Below, in pieces: positions 9,222 to 17,701 of a DNA stretch of 64,000 nt. Origin of the DNA: Neorhizobium alkalisoli (GTDB taxonomy: Bacteria > Pseudomonadota > Alphaproteobacteria > Rhizobiales > Rhizobiaceae); contig NZ_VIWP01000013.1 in NCBI RefSeq assembly GCF_007829835.1, positions 62,001 through 126,000 of the forward strand, given 5' to 3'. A program made the translations under genes and the position numbers. Within the stretch, counting starts at the first letter, position 1, and every line of letters starts with the position of its first letter. Under the pieces are notes generated by a model. It had not been told where the DNA came from. It did not search any database and saw nothing but the letters and a program-made list of their open reading frames with translations.

Positions 9222-10514
9222 TTTGCCGATGCAGAATTGGGAAAAGATGACGTCCAGCAATTGCTCGACATCGACGCGCCCAGTGATCCGCCCAAGCGCG
9301 GATGCCGCAGATCGCAGGCTTTCTGCACGGAGATCCAATGGACCGCCTCTTAGCGCTTCCGCGATGAAATTGGAAGTCTCCTTGATGAGATCCAGCTGTC
9401 TCCGGCGATTCGGAACAGCCACACCCGACCAGGAACTGCTCACTCGCTGAGCGATCAGACGGCGCAGCTCTTCCAAACCCTCGCGCGTCTTCGTCGAAAT
9501 GCAAAGATCAAATTGCTCGCTGTTGCCATTCAAATCAGACTTCGTGCCGACCCGTACTACCGGTGTCTGGGTAGGCCATTCGATTCGTTTCGGCAGAGAA
9601 TCGATATCCTGCAGCTCAAGAATCAAATCTGCCTGTTCCGCAGCGATCGCTGCTCGGCGAATTCCTTCGCGTTCCACCACATCCGTGCTGTCATGCAGGC
9701 CGGCAGTGTCGAAGAAGCGCACAAGATATCCGTCAATATCCAGATCCACGCTCAAGACGTCCCGCGTCGTGCCTGCAATATCGGTAACGATGGCTACATC
9801 CCTGCTGGCAAGGCAGTTGAGCAGGCTGGATTTTCCTGCGTTCGGCGGCCCGCCGATAACAATCTTGAAACCATCGCGAATGATCTCGCCACCATCCGCG
9901 GCGCGAGCATGCTCATCGATTTCGCGCTGCAGCGCCGCCATATCGGCCCAGACAAGATCCGATACCGATCCAGGAACATCCTCCTCATCGGCGAAATCAA
10001 GCTCCGCCTCGATCAGGGCCCGCGCCGTGGTCAGCCGTTCGGCCCAGGATGTGTAAAGAGTTGATTGTCCGCCAAAGCTTTGTTCAACGGCAAGCCGCCT
10101 CTGCATCTCGGTCTCGGCAGCAATCAGGTCAGCAAGCCCTTCCGCCTCAACGAGATCCATTCTGCCATTCTCAAAAGCCCGTCTTGAGAACTCGCCAGCC
10201 TCAGCCAGCCTCAGCCCTGGCATAGTACCGAGCGCCGCATAAACCGCCGCAACAACGGCTCGGCTTCCATGGACGTGAAGCTCGGCGCAATCCTCGCCAG
10301 TAAACGAATTGGGTGCAGGAAAGGTCAGGAGAAGCGCCTGGTCGATAATCAGACCATTACGATCCCGAATCGATCTCAGAGAGGCTACACGAGGCGTGGG
10401 CAATGCCCCGGCAAGAGACGATATCGCCTCAAATGCCTTCACACCGCTTATCCGAATGACGGCGACCCCTGCAGGCGGTAAACCGCTGGAAAGGGCAAAG
10501 ATCGTTTCGTCCAT
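9219..10514 (-). CDS. mnmE: tRNA modification GTPase MnmE (TrmE)
   Basis: 431 residues. MnmE is a dimeric GTPase that acts with MnmG in wobble-uridine modification. The N-terminal folate-binding domain contains SSGLPPAGVAVIRISG. The G domain is inserted in the helical domain, with the P-loop GPPNAGKS at 222-229 and DIAGTTRD as switch I. The C-terminus ends in CIGK, the invariant C-x-G-K motif of the family (one residue of it binds the one-carbon donor site). The start is ATG at 10514; a TTG two codons earlier is possible but lacks a better ribosome site. It ends just before mnmG, with only a parS site between them. Confidence 0.97.
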   Translation of the reverse strand: MDETIFALSSGLPPAGVAVIRISGVKAFEAISSLAGALPTPRVASLRSIRDRNGLIIDQALLLTFPAPNSFTGEDCAELHVHGSRAVVAAVYAALGTMPGLRLAEAGEFSRRAFENGRMDLVEAEGLADLIAAETEMQRRLAVEQSFGGQSTLYTSWAERLTTARALIEAELDFADEEDVPGSVSDLVWADMAALQREIDEHARAADGGEIIRDGFKIVIGGPPNAGKSSLLNCLASRDVAIVTDIAGTTRDVLSVDLDIDGYLVRFFDTAGLHDSTDVVEREGIRRAAIAAEQADLILELQDIDSLPKRIEWPTQTPVVRVGTKSDLNGNSEQFDLCISTKTREGLEELRRLIAQRVSSSWSGVAVPNRRRQLDLIKETSNFIAEALRGGPLDLRAESLRSAASALGRITGRVDVEQLLDVIFSQFCIGK

Positions 10515-10587
10515 ATCCAATCTCTAAAACCGGATCTCCGGGCAACCATGGACAAAAGCCAAGTCGCCCAAAGAATCCGGCTAATAA

Positions 10588-11853
10588 TTAGGTGTTCATG
10601 GAATCGAAGAAGTCGCTGTTGCTCTTCGTCTGCTTGAGCTTGTCCATGAGGAACTCGATCGCATCGGTCGTGCCCATCGGCGCAAGGATACGGCGCAGGA
10701 CAAAGATCTTCTGGAGATCCTGGCGAGGCACGAGGAGGTCTTCCTTACGCGTGCCGGACTTGAGAATATCCATCGCCGGGAAGATGCGCTTATCCGCCAC
10801 CTTGCGGTCGAGAACGATTTCCGAGTTACCGGTACCCTTGAATTCTTCGAAGATGACTTCGTCCATACGGCTGCCGGTATCGATCAGAGCCGTCGCAATG
10901 ATCGTCAGAGAGCCGCCTTCTTCAATGTTACGGGCTGCACCGAAGAAACGCTTCGGCCGCTGCAGGGCGTTGGCATCCACACCACCGGTGAGAACCTTAC
11001 CCGAGGACGGCACAACGGTGTTGTAGGCACGACCAAGCCTGGTGATCGAATCCAGCAGAATGACAACGTCGCGACCGTGCTCGACGAGACGCTTTGCCTT
11101 CTCGATGACCATTTCTGCCACCTGGACGTGACGGACCGCCGGTTCGTCAAAGGTCGATGAAACAACCTCACCACGCACGGAGCGCTGCATGTCAGTCACT
11201 TCTTCAGGCCGCTCATCGATCAGGAGAACGATCAGATAGCATTCCGGATGATTGGCCGTGATCGAATGGGCGATGTTCTGCAGGAGAACGGTCTTACCGG
11301 TTCTCGGCGGTGCAACGATCAGGCCGCGCTGGCCCTTGCCGAGCGGTGCTACGAGATCAATGACACGTGCCGACAGGTCCTTCGAAGTCGGAACTTCGAG
11401 TTCCATCTTGAAGCGCTCGTTCGGATAGAGCGGCGTCAGGTTGTCGAAGTGAACTTTGTGACGGATCTTTTCCGGATCGTCGAAATTGATCGTGTTGACC
11501 TTAAGAAGGGCAAAGTAGCGCTCGCCTTCCTTGGGACCACGGATCGGACCTTCGACAGTATCACCGGTCTTCAGCGAGAAGCGGCGGATCTGCGAAGGCG
11601 AAATGTAGATATCATCCGGGCCCGGCAAATAGTTCGCATTCGCCGAGCGCAGGAACCCGAAGCCGTCCTGCAGAACTTCGACCACGCCTTCGCCGATAAT
11701 CTCGACGTCCTGGCTCGCCAGCATCTTCAAGATCGCGAACATCAGCTCCTGCTTACGCATCGTGCTGGCGTTCTCGACCTCCAGAGATTCGGCGAAGGTC
11801 AGCAAATCGGTGGGAGATTTGCCTTTAAGTTCTTGAAGCTTCATTTCAGCCAT
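10588..11853 (-). CDS. rho: Transcription termination factor Rho
   Basis: 421 residues, standard length. Rho is a hexameric RNA-dependent ATPase that pulls RNA polymerase off transcripts. The N-terminal Rho domain (MAEMKLQELKGKSPTDLL) is followed by the RNA-binding cold-shock-like domain (GFGFLRSA, about residues 67-74) and the ATPase core, with Walker A PPRTGKT ending near Lys187 and the Walker B region VVILLDSITRL. The Q- and R-loop segments GGVDANALQRPKRF and GGSLTI are intact. The 192 bases between rho and hemJ contain no recognised gene and may serve as the rho leader. Confidence 0.98.
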   Translation of the reverse strand: MAEMKLQELKGKSPTDLLTFAESLEVENASTMRKQELMFAILKMLASQDVEIIGEGVVEVLQDGFGFLRSANANYLPGPDDIYISPSQIRRFSLKTGDTVEGPIRGPKEGERYFALLKVNTINFDDPEKIRHKVHFDNLTPLYPNERFKMELEVPTSKDLSARVIDLVAPLGKGQRGLIVAPPRTGKTVLLQNIAHSITANHPECYLIVLLIDERPEEVTDMQRSVRGEVVSSTFDEPAVRHVQVAEMVIEKAKRLVEHGRDVVILLDSITRLGRAYNTVVPSSGKVLTGGVDANALQRPKRFFGAARNIEEGGSLTIIATALIDTGSRMDEVIFEEFKGTGNSEIVLDRKVADKRIFPAMDILKSGTRKEDLLVPRQDLQKIFVLRRILAPMGTTDAIEFLMDKLKQTKSNSDFFDSMNT

Positions 11854-12045
11854 GAAGGGACCACGTTGAGAGAATTTCAGGGGAAGGAGGCGTGTCGCTG
11901 GAATGTCGAACCGCGGAAGATGATCCGGGGGCGACGGAAACTAAACACATGCCACGAGATGAGATGGCGGCGAAAATAGCGATTCACGACCCCGCCTGCA
12001 AGAGCTAGCTTGTCGCAGCAGCAAGAAAAACTGCCGGATCACGTT

Positions 12046-12591
12046 TCAAAAAGGCTTCACGATCACCAGAAGCACGATACCGACCATCAGAAGCGTCGGT
12101 ATCTCGTTCAACAATCTCCAGTAGCGAGAGGATTTTCGCGGTCCGTCGATCGCGAAATTGCGAACCGCGGCGCTGAAGAACATGTGAACGAGGGTCAGAA
12201 GGATGACTAGCAGGATTTTCGCGTGGAGCCATCCGCCCTGAAAATCATAAAGATCCCAGGCGAGATAAAGTCCCAAGACCCAGGTGATCATCATCGCCGG
12301 GTTCATGATGATCTTCAGGAGACGCCGTTCCATCATCTTGAACGTTTCAGACTGCGCGGAACCGGGCTCGGCATCGTTGTGGTAGATGAAAAGTCGGGGC
12401 AGATAAAGCAGCCCGGCCATCCACGAGATCACCGCGATCACGTGAAAGGCCTTGACGTAAAGCCCGAATTCATCCGGCTGCAACCAGCGAACAAGAGCCA
12501 GAATTCCGATAAAAACGATCAGCGCAGCGCCAGCTCTTGCCGCGGTTACGCTCCCGGAAGGGCCAGGTTTTTCGCTTCGATTTACGGTCAT
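12046..12591 (-). CDS. hemJ: Protoporphyrinogen IX oxidase HemJ
   Basis: A 181-residue membrane protein with four predicted transmembrane segments: ALIVFIGILALVRW, AFHVIAVISWMAGLLYLPRL, the segment around MMITWVLGLYLAW, and ILLVILLTLVHMFF. It matches the HemJ/UPF0093 family. Conserved histidines (in KAFHVIAV and LVHMFF) fit the heme-ligand positions proposed for the family. HemJ oxidises protoporphyrinogen IX to protoporphyrin IX in the inner membrane. Its start codon overlaps the hemE stop (ATGA), so it is translated with another heme-pathway enzyme, which supports the functional call. The N-terminal 15 residues are more variable than the rest. Confidence 0.93.
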   Translation of the reverse strand: MTVNRSEKPGPSGSVTAARAGAALIVFIGILALVRWLQPDEFGLYVKAFHVIAVISWMAGLLYLPRLFIYHNDAEPGSAQSETFKMMERRLLKIIMNPAMMITWVLGLYLAWDLYDFQGGWLHAKILLVILLTLVHMFFSAAVRNFAIDGPRKSSRYWRLLNEIPTLLMVGIVLLVIVKPF

Positions 12592-13622
12592 CGATGAATA
12601 TTCCTGACCCGCTCCACGAGCGTGGCAACGTTGGCCGGGTCTGCTTCCGGCGTAATGCCGTGTCCCAGATTGAATATCAGCGGGCCGTTACCCAATTTTT
12701 GCAGAATGCGATCCACGCCGACCTCAAGAGCCTGGCCGCCAGCGACGACTCTCATCGGATCAAGGTTACCCTGGACCGGGCCTTCCTTCTGAAGCTCGAC
12801 GGCAAAATCAAGCGGCACCGACCAGTCGAGGCCAATCGCATCGGCCTTCACCCTTGAACGATAATTCTTCAGGTTCATACCAGCGCCCTTGGCGAATGCG
12901 ATAACTTTTGCACGTGGACGCTCACGCCTGACGATCTCGATCATCCGAGCGACCGGCTTTGCCGCAAAGGCCTCGAATTCATCTTCACCGAGAACACCGG
13001 CCCAGGAATCGAAGATCTGAACTGCATCGGCGCCGGCGTCGATCTGTGCGATGAGATATTCCGCGGAAATCTCCGCGAGCAGAGCCAGCAGGCGCTCAAA
13101 AGCCTCGCGATAACGGTAGGCGAAAAGCCTCGCCGGGGCCTGGTCCGGTGTCCCGTGTCCGGCGATCATATAGGTCGCGACCGTCCAAGGCGCCCCGCAA
13201 AAACCGAGCAGCGTCGTTTCTGCAGGCAGCTCCCGGCGAAGTCTGCGAACGGTTTCGATAACGGGGGCTAGATGAGACAGCACATTGTCGGTGACGAGAG
13301 CAGCTATCCCAGCTTCATCGATCGGATCCATCTGTGGACCCTCTCCCTGCACAAAACGGACGTTCCGCTTCAACGCATCGGGTATCACGAGAATGTCGGA
13401 GAACAGGATCGCTGCATCGAAGCCGTAGCGCCTGATCGGCTGCAGCGTCACTTCGACAGCAAGCTCCGGATTATAACAGAGATCGAGAAAGCTGCCCGCG
13501 TCTGCGCGGGTCTTGCGGTACTCCGGCAGATAACGTCCTGCCTGTCTCATGAGCCAGATCGGAGGTGGTGTCAAAGTTTTTCCGTCGAGCACTTCGACGA
13601 TCTTCCGGGTGGGGCCGGTCAA
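12588..13622 (-). CDS. hemE: Uroporphyrinogen decarboxylase
   Basis: 344 residues. HemE removes four carboxyl groups from uroporphyrinogen III to give coproporphyrinogen III in heme synthesis. The N-terminal signature PPIWLMRQAGRYLPEYR (about residues 20-36) holds catalytic arginines, and GFCGAPWTVATYMI is the second family signature. The start is a TTG at 13622 preceded by GGGAG at a good distance; no ATG is available in frame nearby. hemJ overlaps its stop. hemE borders the proposed replication origin, as it does in Caulobacter and Sinorhizobium. Confidence 0.97.
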   Translation of the reverse strand: MTGPTRKIVEVLDGKTLTPPPIWLMRQAGRYLPEYRKTRADAGSFLDLCYNPELAVEVTLQPIRRYGFDAAILFSDILVIPDALKRNVRFVQGEGPQMDPIDEAGIAALVTDNVLSHLAPVIETVRRLRRELPAETTLLGFCGAPWTVATYMIAGHGTPDQAPARLFAYRYREAFERLLALLAEISAEYLIAQIDAGADAVQIFDSWAGVLGEDEFEAFAAKPVARMIEIVRRERPRAKVIAFAKGAGMNLKNYRSRVKADAIGLDWSVPLDFAVELQKEGPVQGNLDPMRVVAGGQALEVGVDRILQKLGNGPLIFNLGHGITPEADPANVATLVERVRNIHR

Positions 13623-13775
13623 TGGGTTCTCCCAAAAAAGAAAAGATAATTTAAAAGGGTTTCTATTTCTTAGAGTCGGTGAGTAGCAAGGATTAAAGTC
13701 AAACCACAGCTCAAGCCGGATTCACGTGGCCTTGAACAGGAATCCGGATATGTAGCCAGAGGCAGATATGCCTTC

Positions 13776-13784
13776 TGTGGATTG
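13776..13784 (-). promoter_or_regulatory. DnaA-box-like site, weak
   Basis: TGTGGATTG reads CAATCCACA on the minus strand, two mismatches from TTATCCACA. It is the weakest member of the cluster in the proposed origin. Confidence 0.45.
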
Positions 13785-13839
13785 TGCCGATTGAATCCAC
13801 GATTCCAGTGGCTTAGTTTCTCTCGAAAACGAACTCGAT

Positions 13840-13848
13840 TGTGGATAT
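13840..13848 (-). promoter_or_regulatory. DnaA-box-like site
   Basis: TGTGGATAT reads ATATCCACA on the minus strand, one mismatch from TTATCCACA, inside the hemE/ppsR origin interval. Confidence 0.65.
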
Positions 13849-13877
13849 AGTGTGAATCCTTTCAAGGCTCATTGCTC

Positions 13878-13886
13878 TTGTCCACA
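13878..13886 (+). promoter_or_regulatory. DnaA-box-like site
   Basis: TTGTCCACA on the plus strand has one mismatch from TTATCCACA. It lies 38 bases from the preceding box, in the opposite orientation. Confidence 0.65.
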
Positions 13887-13929
13887 TAACCCACATGTAG
13901 CCTCGATCACGATCCATCGCGGCGCCAAT

Positions 13930-13938
13930 TGTGGAAAA
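13930..13938 (-). promoter_or_regulatory. DnaA-box-like site
   Basis: TGTGGAAAA reads TTTTCCACA on the minus strand, which fits the relaxed consensus TTWTNCACA. Confidence 0.6.
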
Positions 13939-14022
13939 AACGCATGTTTTCCTCAGGCCTGGGCAGGCTGAGCGGCAAGGCTGCCGATTGTCCCAAGTTG
14001 TCAACAGAGGCCCGAGATTAGC

Positions 14023-14844
14023 GTGGAGAACCGCAAAAATTTCTTTCATCTGCATCTCATATCTGACTCAACGGGCGAGACTCTGATCTCAGCCGGTCGC
14101 GCTGCTGCTGCGCAATTTCAGAACTCGATGTCGATCGAACACGTCTATCCCCTGGTTCGGAATCGCAAGCAGCTGCTATCCGTGCTTGATGCCGTTGATC
14201 GGGAACCGGGCATTGTTCTCTACACGATCGTGGATCAGGAACTTGCGCGCTGGCTGGATACGCGCTGCAGGGAGATCGGGGTCCCGTGCGTCAATGTTCT
14301 CGAACCGGTTCTTGCTGTCTTCCAGACCTATCTCGGTGCGCCACTGCGATGGAAGGTGGGTGCCCAGCACGCATTGAATGCGGAGTATTTTGCCCGCATA
14401 GAAGCGCTGAACTTCACCATGGATCACGATGACGGTCAGATGGCCGAGGATTATGATCAGGCCGATGTCGTCATCATCGGCATCAGCCGAACGTCAAAAA
14501 CTCCCACCAGCATCTATCTCGCCAATCGCGGTATCAAGACCGCCAACATTCCGATCGTTCCAGGTATCGAACTGCCCGAGGCGCTTCACAGGGCAACACG
14601 TCCCCTGATCGTTGGCCTGGTGGCGACGACCGACCGGATTTCACAGGTCCGCGAAAACCGCGAGTTGGGCACTTCGCAGAGTTTCGACCGAAGCCAGTAT
14701 ACCAACCGGGCAACCATCAATGAGGAGCTGAAATATGCGCGAGCTCTCTGCACGCGACACGGCTGGCCTATAATAGATGTGACGCGCCGGTCGATAGAGG
14801 AGACGGCAGCGGCGATCGTTGCGCTGCGCCCCAAGCTGCGTTAA
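14023..14844 (+). CDS. PpsR-family (DUF299) pyruvate-phosphate dikinase regulatory kinase/phosphorylase
   Basis: 273 residues, a full-length member of the bifunctional regulator family that uses ADP to phosphorylate, and phosphate to dephosphorylate, a threonine of pyruvate phosphate dikinase or PEP synthase. The nucleotide-binding signature GISRTSKTP is at residues 153-161, and the N-terminus FHLHLISDSTGET is the family hallmark. Translation appears to start at a GTG; no ATG lies before the conserved region. The target dikinase is not in this window. In Rhizobiales the partner is usually PPDK, which would link this gene with pckA at 51.7 kb in PEP/pyruvate balance. It is the first gene right of the proposed origin. 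Confidence 0.92.
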   Translation: MENRKNFFHLHLISDSTGETLISAGRAAAAQFQNSMSIEHVYPLVRNRKQLLSVLDAVDREPGIVLYTIVDQELARWLDTRCREIGVPCVNVLEPVLAVFQTYLGAPLRWKVGAQHALNAEYFARIEALNFTMDHDDGQMAEDYDQADVVIIGISRTSKTPTSIYLANRGIKTANIPIVPGIELPEALHRATRPLIVGLVATTDRISQVRENRELGTSQSFDRSQYTNRATINEELKYARALCTRHGWPIIDVTRRSIEETAAAIVALRPKLR

Positions 14845-14880
14845 GCGGTGCCACCTTAACAACAGGAAACGGCATTGCGA

Positions 14881-15468
14881 ATGAGCCTCATACTTGCCTC
14901 ATCAAGCCCATTCCGGCGGATGCTCATGGAAAATGCCGGCCTCCAATTCGAAAGCCGGCCGGCGGCGATTGATGAACGCCGAATCGAAGCGGAACTGGTG
15001 GGTCACAGACCAGCAGATGTTGCGCGAGTACTCGCGCGCGAAAAGGCGCTTTTCGTCAGCGCTGAAGCGCCGGAGGCCCTGGTAATCGGCTCGGATCAGA
15101 CGATGTCTCTCGGTGACCGGGTCTATCACAAACCCGGCTCACTCGATGAAGCGCGCGAAAATCTCTTGTCTCTTTCCGGCCAGACGCACAGGCTGAACAG
15201 CGGCATCGCCATCGCAACAGCCGGGAAAATCATTTGGGAACATGTTTCGCACGCGGACCTGACTGTGCGCACTCTCGGCGACGAGTTCATTTCCAAATAT
15301 CTGGAACGCGTCGGTGACAAGGTGTTTGGGAGCGTTGGCGCCTATCAGCTGGAAGGGGAGGGCATCCAGCTCTTCTCCAGGATAGAGGGTGACTACTTCA
15401 CCATTCTGGGCCTGCCCATGCTGCCCCTCCTCGACAAGCTGCGTGAACTGGGTGCGATCGATGCGTGA
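14881..15468 (+). CDS. maf: Maf-family nucleotide pyrophosphatase
   Basis: 195 residues. The N-terminus MSLILASSSPFRRMLM is the Maf signature (LASxSPxR), and IGSDQTMSLGDRVYHKP carries the catalytic aspartate region. Maf proteins hydrolyse non-canonical or pyrimidine nucleoside triphosphates to monophosphates in the cytosol. A TTG two codons upstream (14875) is better spaced from the AGGAAA ribosome site, so either start may be used. The stop codon overlaps both aroE and parS site 3. Substrate specificity cannot be read from the sequence. Confidence 0.92.
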   Translation: MSLILASSSPFRRMLMENAGLQFESRPAAIDERRIEAELVGHRPADVARVLAREKALFVSAEAPEALVIGSDQTMSLGDRVYHKPGSLDEARENLLSLSGQTHRLNSGIAIATAGKIIWEHVSHADLTVRTLGDEFISKYLERVGDKVFGSVGAYQLEGEGIQLFSRIEGDYFTILGLPMLPLLDKLRELGAIDA

Positions 15469-16321
15469 TTCACGTGAAACATCTTTGGTTAATGCTTTCG
15501 TAACCGGCTGGCCGATCAAGCACTCACGCTCGCCCCTGATCCATAACCATTGGCTGAAACAGCTCGGAATTTCCGGGCAGTATCAAAGGGAGGCTGTTCC
15601 AGAGGCTGACTTCTCGACGTTCCTGGACATGCTCCGGGACGGCCGCTCCGGCTATATCGGTGGCAATGTCACCATACCTCACAAGGAAGCCGCCTTTGCT
15701 TTGGCCGACCGGCCCGATACGTTGAGCCGCGAATTGGGCGCGGCGAATACGTTGTGGGTAGAGGATGGTCTCATTCACGCCACCAACACAGACGGCTATG
15801 GCTTCAAAGCCAATCTCGATGAACGAGGACCAGGTTGGGATGACGCACGGCGTGCGGTTGTCCTTGGCGCCGGCGGTGCGAGCCGCGCCGTTATTCAGGC
15901 ACTTCGTGATCGCGGCTTTGAAGAGATTCACGTGATCAACCGGACTGTATCTCGCGCCGAGGAACTCGCCCGCGTTTTCGGTGAAACGGTCAAGCCATCA
16001 GGTCTGAGCAACCTGTCTCAGGCCATGGCGGGAGCGGGCCTTTTCGTTAACACGACATCGCTTGGCATGGACGGCGGTGAAACGCTGGCGATCGATTTTT
16101 CGCCACTGGCGCCGGACGCTGTTGTCACTGATATCGTCTATGCGCCTTTGAAGACGCCGCTGCTTGCAGAAGCCGAAGCCCAAGGTTTCAGAATTGTCGA
16201 TGGACTTGGCATGCTCCTGCACCAGGCCGTCCCCGGTTTTGAAAAGTGGTTCGGCCAGCGGCCTGTTGTTGATCAGGCGCTTCGTGATTTGGTGATTGCG
16301 GATCTGGAGGCCCATCCTTGA
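15461..16321 (+). CDS. aroE: Shikimate dehydrogenase (NADP+)
   Basis: 286 residues from the ATG at 15461, which overlaps maf by 8 bases. AroE reduces 3-dehydroshikimate to shikimate in chorismate synthesis. The substrate-binding motif GWPIKHSRSPLIHN is at about residues 16-29, GNVTIPHKE contains the catalytic lysine, and the NADP-binding glycine loop is GAGGASRA. Residues 4-7 (SRET) are encoded by parS site 3. An upstream start at 15389 would lie deep inside maf and add residues foreign to the family. The next gene, coaE, overlaps the stop. Confidence 0.95.
   Translation: MRDSRETSLVNAFVTGWPIKHSRSPLIHNHWLKQLGISGQYQREAVPEADFSTFLDMLRDGRSGYIGGNVTIPHKEAAFALADRPDTLSRELGAANTLWVEDGLIHATNTDGYGFKANLDERGPGWDDARRAVVLGAGGASRAVIQALRDRGFEEIHVINRTVSRAEELARVFGETVKPSGLSNLSQAMAGAGLFVNTTSLGMDGGETLAIDFSPLAPDAVVTDIVYAPLKTPLLAEAEAQGFRIVDGLGMLLHQAVPGFEKWFGQRPVVDQALRDLVIADLEAHP
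15466..15481. other. parS site 3, spanning the maf stop and the aroE start region
   Basis: TGATTCACGTGAAACA matches the parS consensus at 15 of 16 positions. Its first three bases are the maf stop codon, and the site lies in codons 2-7 of aroE. It is about 1.5 kb right of the proposed origin, on the opposite side from sites 1 and 2. Confidence 0.9.
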
Positions 16322-16926
16322 TCGTCATCGGATTGACCGGCTCCATCGGTATGGGAAAATCGACCACGGCGAAAATGTTTGTCGAGGAAGGTATTCCCGT
16401 GAATGATTCCGACGCCGTCGTCCATGAACTCTACAGGTCTGACGCTGTTCGTCCTGTTTCGACCTCTTTTCCCGGCACGGAGAAAGATGGCGCGATTGAC
16501 CGGGCGGAGCTTTCCCGCCAGCTGGCTGCGGCACCCGAAAAATTCCAACTCCTGGAATCGATCGTCCACCCGCTCGTAAAATCTCGCGAGAAGCAGTTTC
16601 TCGAAAAACACCGGATCAATGGTGCTGATATTGTCTTGCTCGATATCCCGCTTCTGTTTGAAGTGGGCGCAGAGGGCAGGGTTGATGTCACCGTCGTTGT
16701 GACCTGTGATCCGCAGATCCAAAAAGCCCGCGTCCTTGCGCGTCCAGGCATGTCGGAAGAAAAACTGGCATTGATTCTGTCGCGACAAATACCGGACGGT
16801 GAGAAACGCAAAAGAGCCGACTTCTTGATCGATACGGGCTTGGGACTAGAATCTGCACGATCGAGGGTGGCCGGTATCATTGCCTCCTTGCGGGCCGGAA
16901 AAATGAGCGAGCGGAAAAATGCGTGA
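16318..16926 (+). CDS. coaE: Dephospho-CoA kinase
   Basis: 202 residues. CoaE phosphorylates the ribose 3'-OH of dephospho-CoA, the last step of coenzyme A synthesis. The P-loop GSIGMGKS is at residues 8-15, preceded by MIVIGLT. The start is a TTG at 16318 that overlaps the aroE stop; no ATG would retain the P-loop strand. The dnaQ start lies 8 bases before its end. CoaA, the pathway's first kinase, is encoded at 54.5-55.5 kb in the same window but in a different operon. Confidence 0.94.
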   Translation: MIVIGLTGSIGMGKSTTAKMFVEEGIPVNDSDAVVHELYRSDAVRPVSTSFPGTEKDGAIDRAELSRQLAAAPEKFQLLESIVHPLVKSREKQFLEKHRINGADIVLLDIPLLFEVGAEGRVDVTVVVTCDPQIQKARVLARPGMSEEKLALILSRQIPDGEKRKRADFLIDTGLGLESARSRVAGIIASLRAGKMSERKNA

Positions 16927-17629
16927 GATTATCTTCGATACGGAAACGACAGGTCTTGAGAACAAGTCCGATCGCATTATCGAAATCGGCGGCGTCGAAC
17001 TATTCAACCATTTCCCGACCGGCAATACGCTGCACATCTATATCAGTCCCGGCGACAAGAAGGTTCACCCGGACGCCTTGGCAGTCCATGGCATCACCGA
17101 TGAGTTCCTGAAGGACAAGCCGCCTTTTGCCGATGTCGCGCAGCAAATCCTTGAATTTTTCGAGGGCGCGAAATGGGTCGCACATAATGCCAACTTCGAT
17201 ATGGGGTTCATAAACGCCGAGCTCGAGCGTATTGGCCTCCCGCCTATCCCGCAGGATCAGGTTATCGACACTCTGGCACTTGCCCGCCGCAAACATCCAA
17301 TGGGGCCGAACTCGCTCGACGCGCTTTGCCGTCGATACGGGATCGATAATACACACCGTACAAAACACGGCGCACTTCTCGACTCCGAACTTCTCGCCGA
17401 AGTCTATATCGAGATGAATGGCGGCCGGCAGGCTGCTCTTGGTCTGGTCGGTTCCGAACAGGCGAAAAGTGGACCTGTCGAAGTCGAAGAAGTTGTCGTT
17501 GGTGAAATTGCGGCGAGACCGAATGCTCTGCCCTCGCGATTGAGCGAAGCGGAAGCTGCCGCGCATGCCTCGATGATCGCGTCACTCAAGGACAAGGCGA
17601 TCTGGCTCAAATATCGCGACGCCGATTAA
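16919..17629 (+). CDS. dnaQ: DNA polymerase III, epsilon subunit (3'-5' proofreading exonuclease)
   Basis: 236 residues. It has the DEDDh exonuclease motifs: ExoI DTETTG with Asp7 and Glu9, ExoII HNANFD at 89-94, and ExoIII with His150 and Asp155. This is the proofreading subunit of the replicative polymerase. The C-terminal region after about 185 is less conserved and would bind the alpha subunit. The start overlaps coaE by 8 bases. A strong hairpin terminator follows 22 bases after the stop. Confidence 0.96.
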   Translation: MREIIFDTETTGLENKSDRIIEIGGVELFNHFPTGNTLHIYISPGDKKVHPDALAVHGITDEFLKDKPPFADVAQQILEFFEGAKWVAHNANFDMGFINAELERIGLPPIPQDQVIDTLALARRKHPMGPNSLDALCRRYGIDNTHRTKHGALLDSELLAEVYIEMNGGRQAALGLVGSEQAKSGPVEVEEVVVGEIAARPNALPSRLSEAEAAAHASMIASLKDKAIWLKYRDAD

Positions 17630-17651
17630 TATCGGCAAATCCCGGATACGA

Positions 17652-17678
17652 AAAAGCCCAGCGACATGCTGGGCTTTT
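17652..17678. terminator. Bidirectional intrinsic terminator between dnaQ and secB
   Basis: An 11-base stem (AAAAGCCCAGC paired with GCTGGGCTTTT) with loop GACAT. The terminal A and T runs give a U tract on both strands, so it can stop both the rightward dnaQ transcript and the leftward secB transcript. Confidence 0.9.
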
Positions 17679-17701
17679 CTGTTTGTAGCGATTGCCGCAG
17701 C

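Larger units (their letters stand above)
13623..14022. other. Candidate chromosomal replication origin (oriC)
   Basis: A 400-base non-coding interval between divergent hemE and ppsR. It contains an AT-rich stretch at about 13633-13676 that could serve as an unwinding element, and a cluster of DnaA-box-like 9-mers at 13776, 13840, 13878 and 13930. Genes on both sides are transcribed away from it. The location beside hemE matches the known origins of Caulobacter crescentus and Sinorhizobium meliloti, and parS sites and parAB flank it. Sequence features are seen directly; origin activity is inferred from position and these features. Confidence 0.8.

Noticed and set aside
12433..12448. TCACGTGAAA within hemJ as a parS
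   Set aside because: Only the centre and one arm agree (10/16).
13718..13733. CACGTG-containing sequence in the origin interval as a further parS
   Set aside because: Only 9 of 16 positions match; the right arm is not palindromic.
15923..15938. ATTCACGTGATC inside aroE as a parS
   Set aside because: About 10 of 16 positions match; well below the accepted sites.
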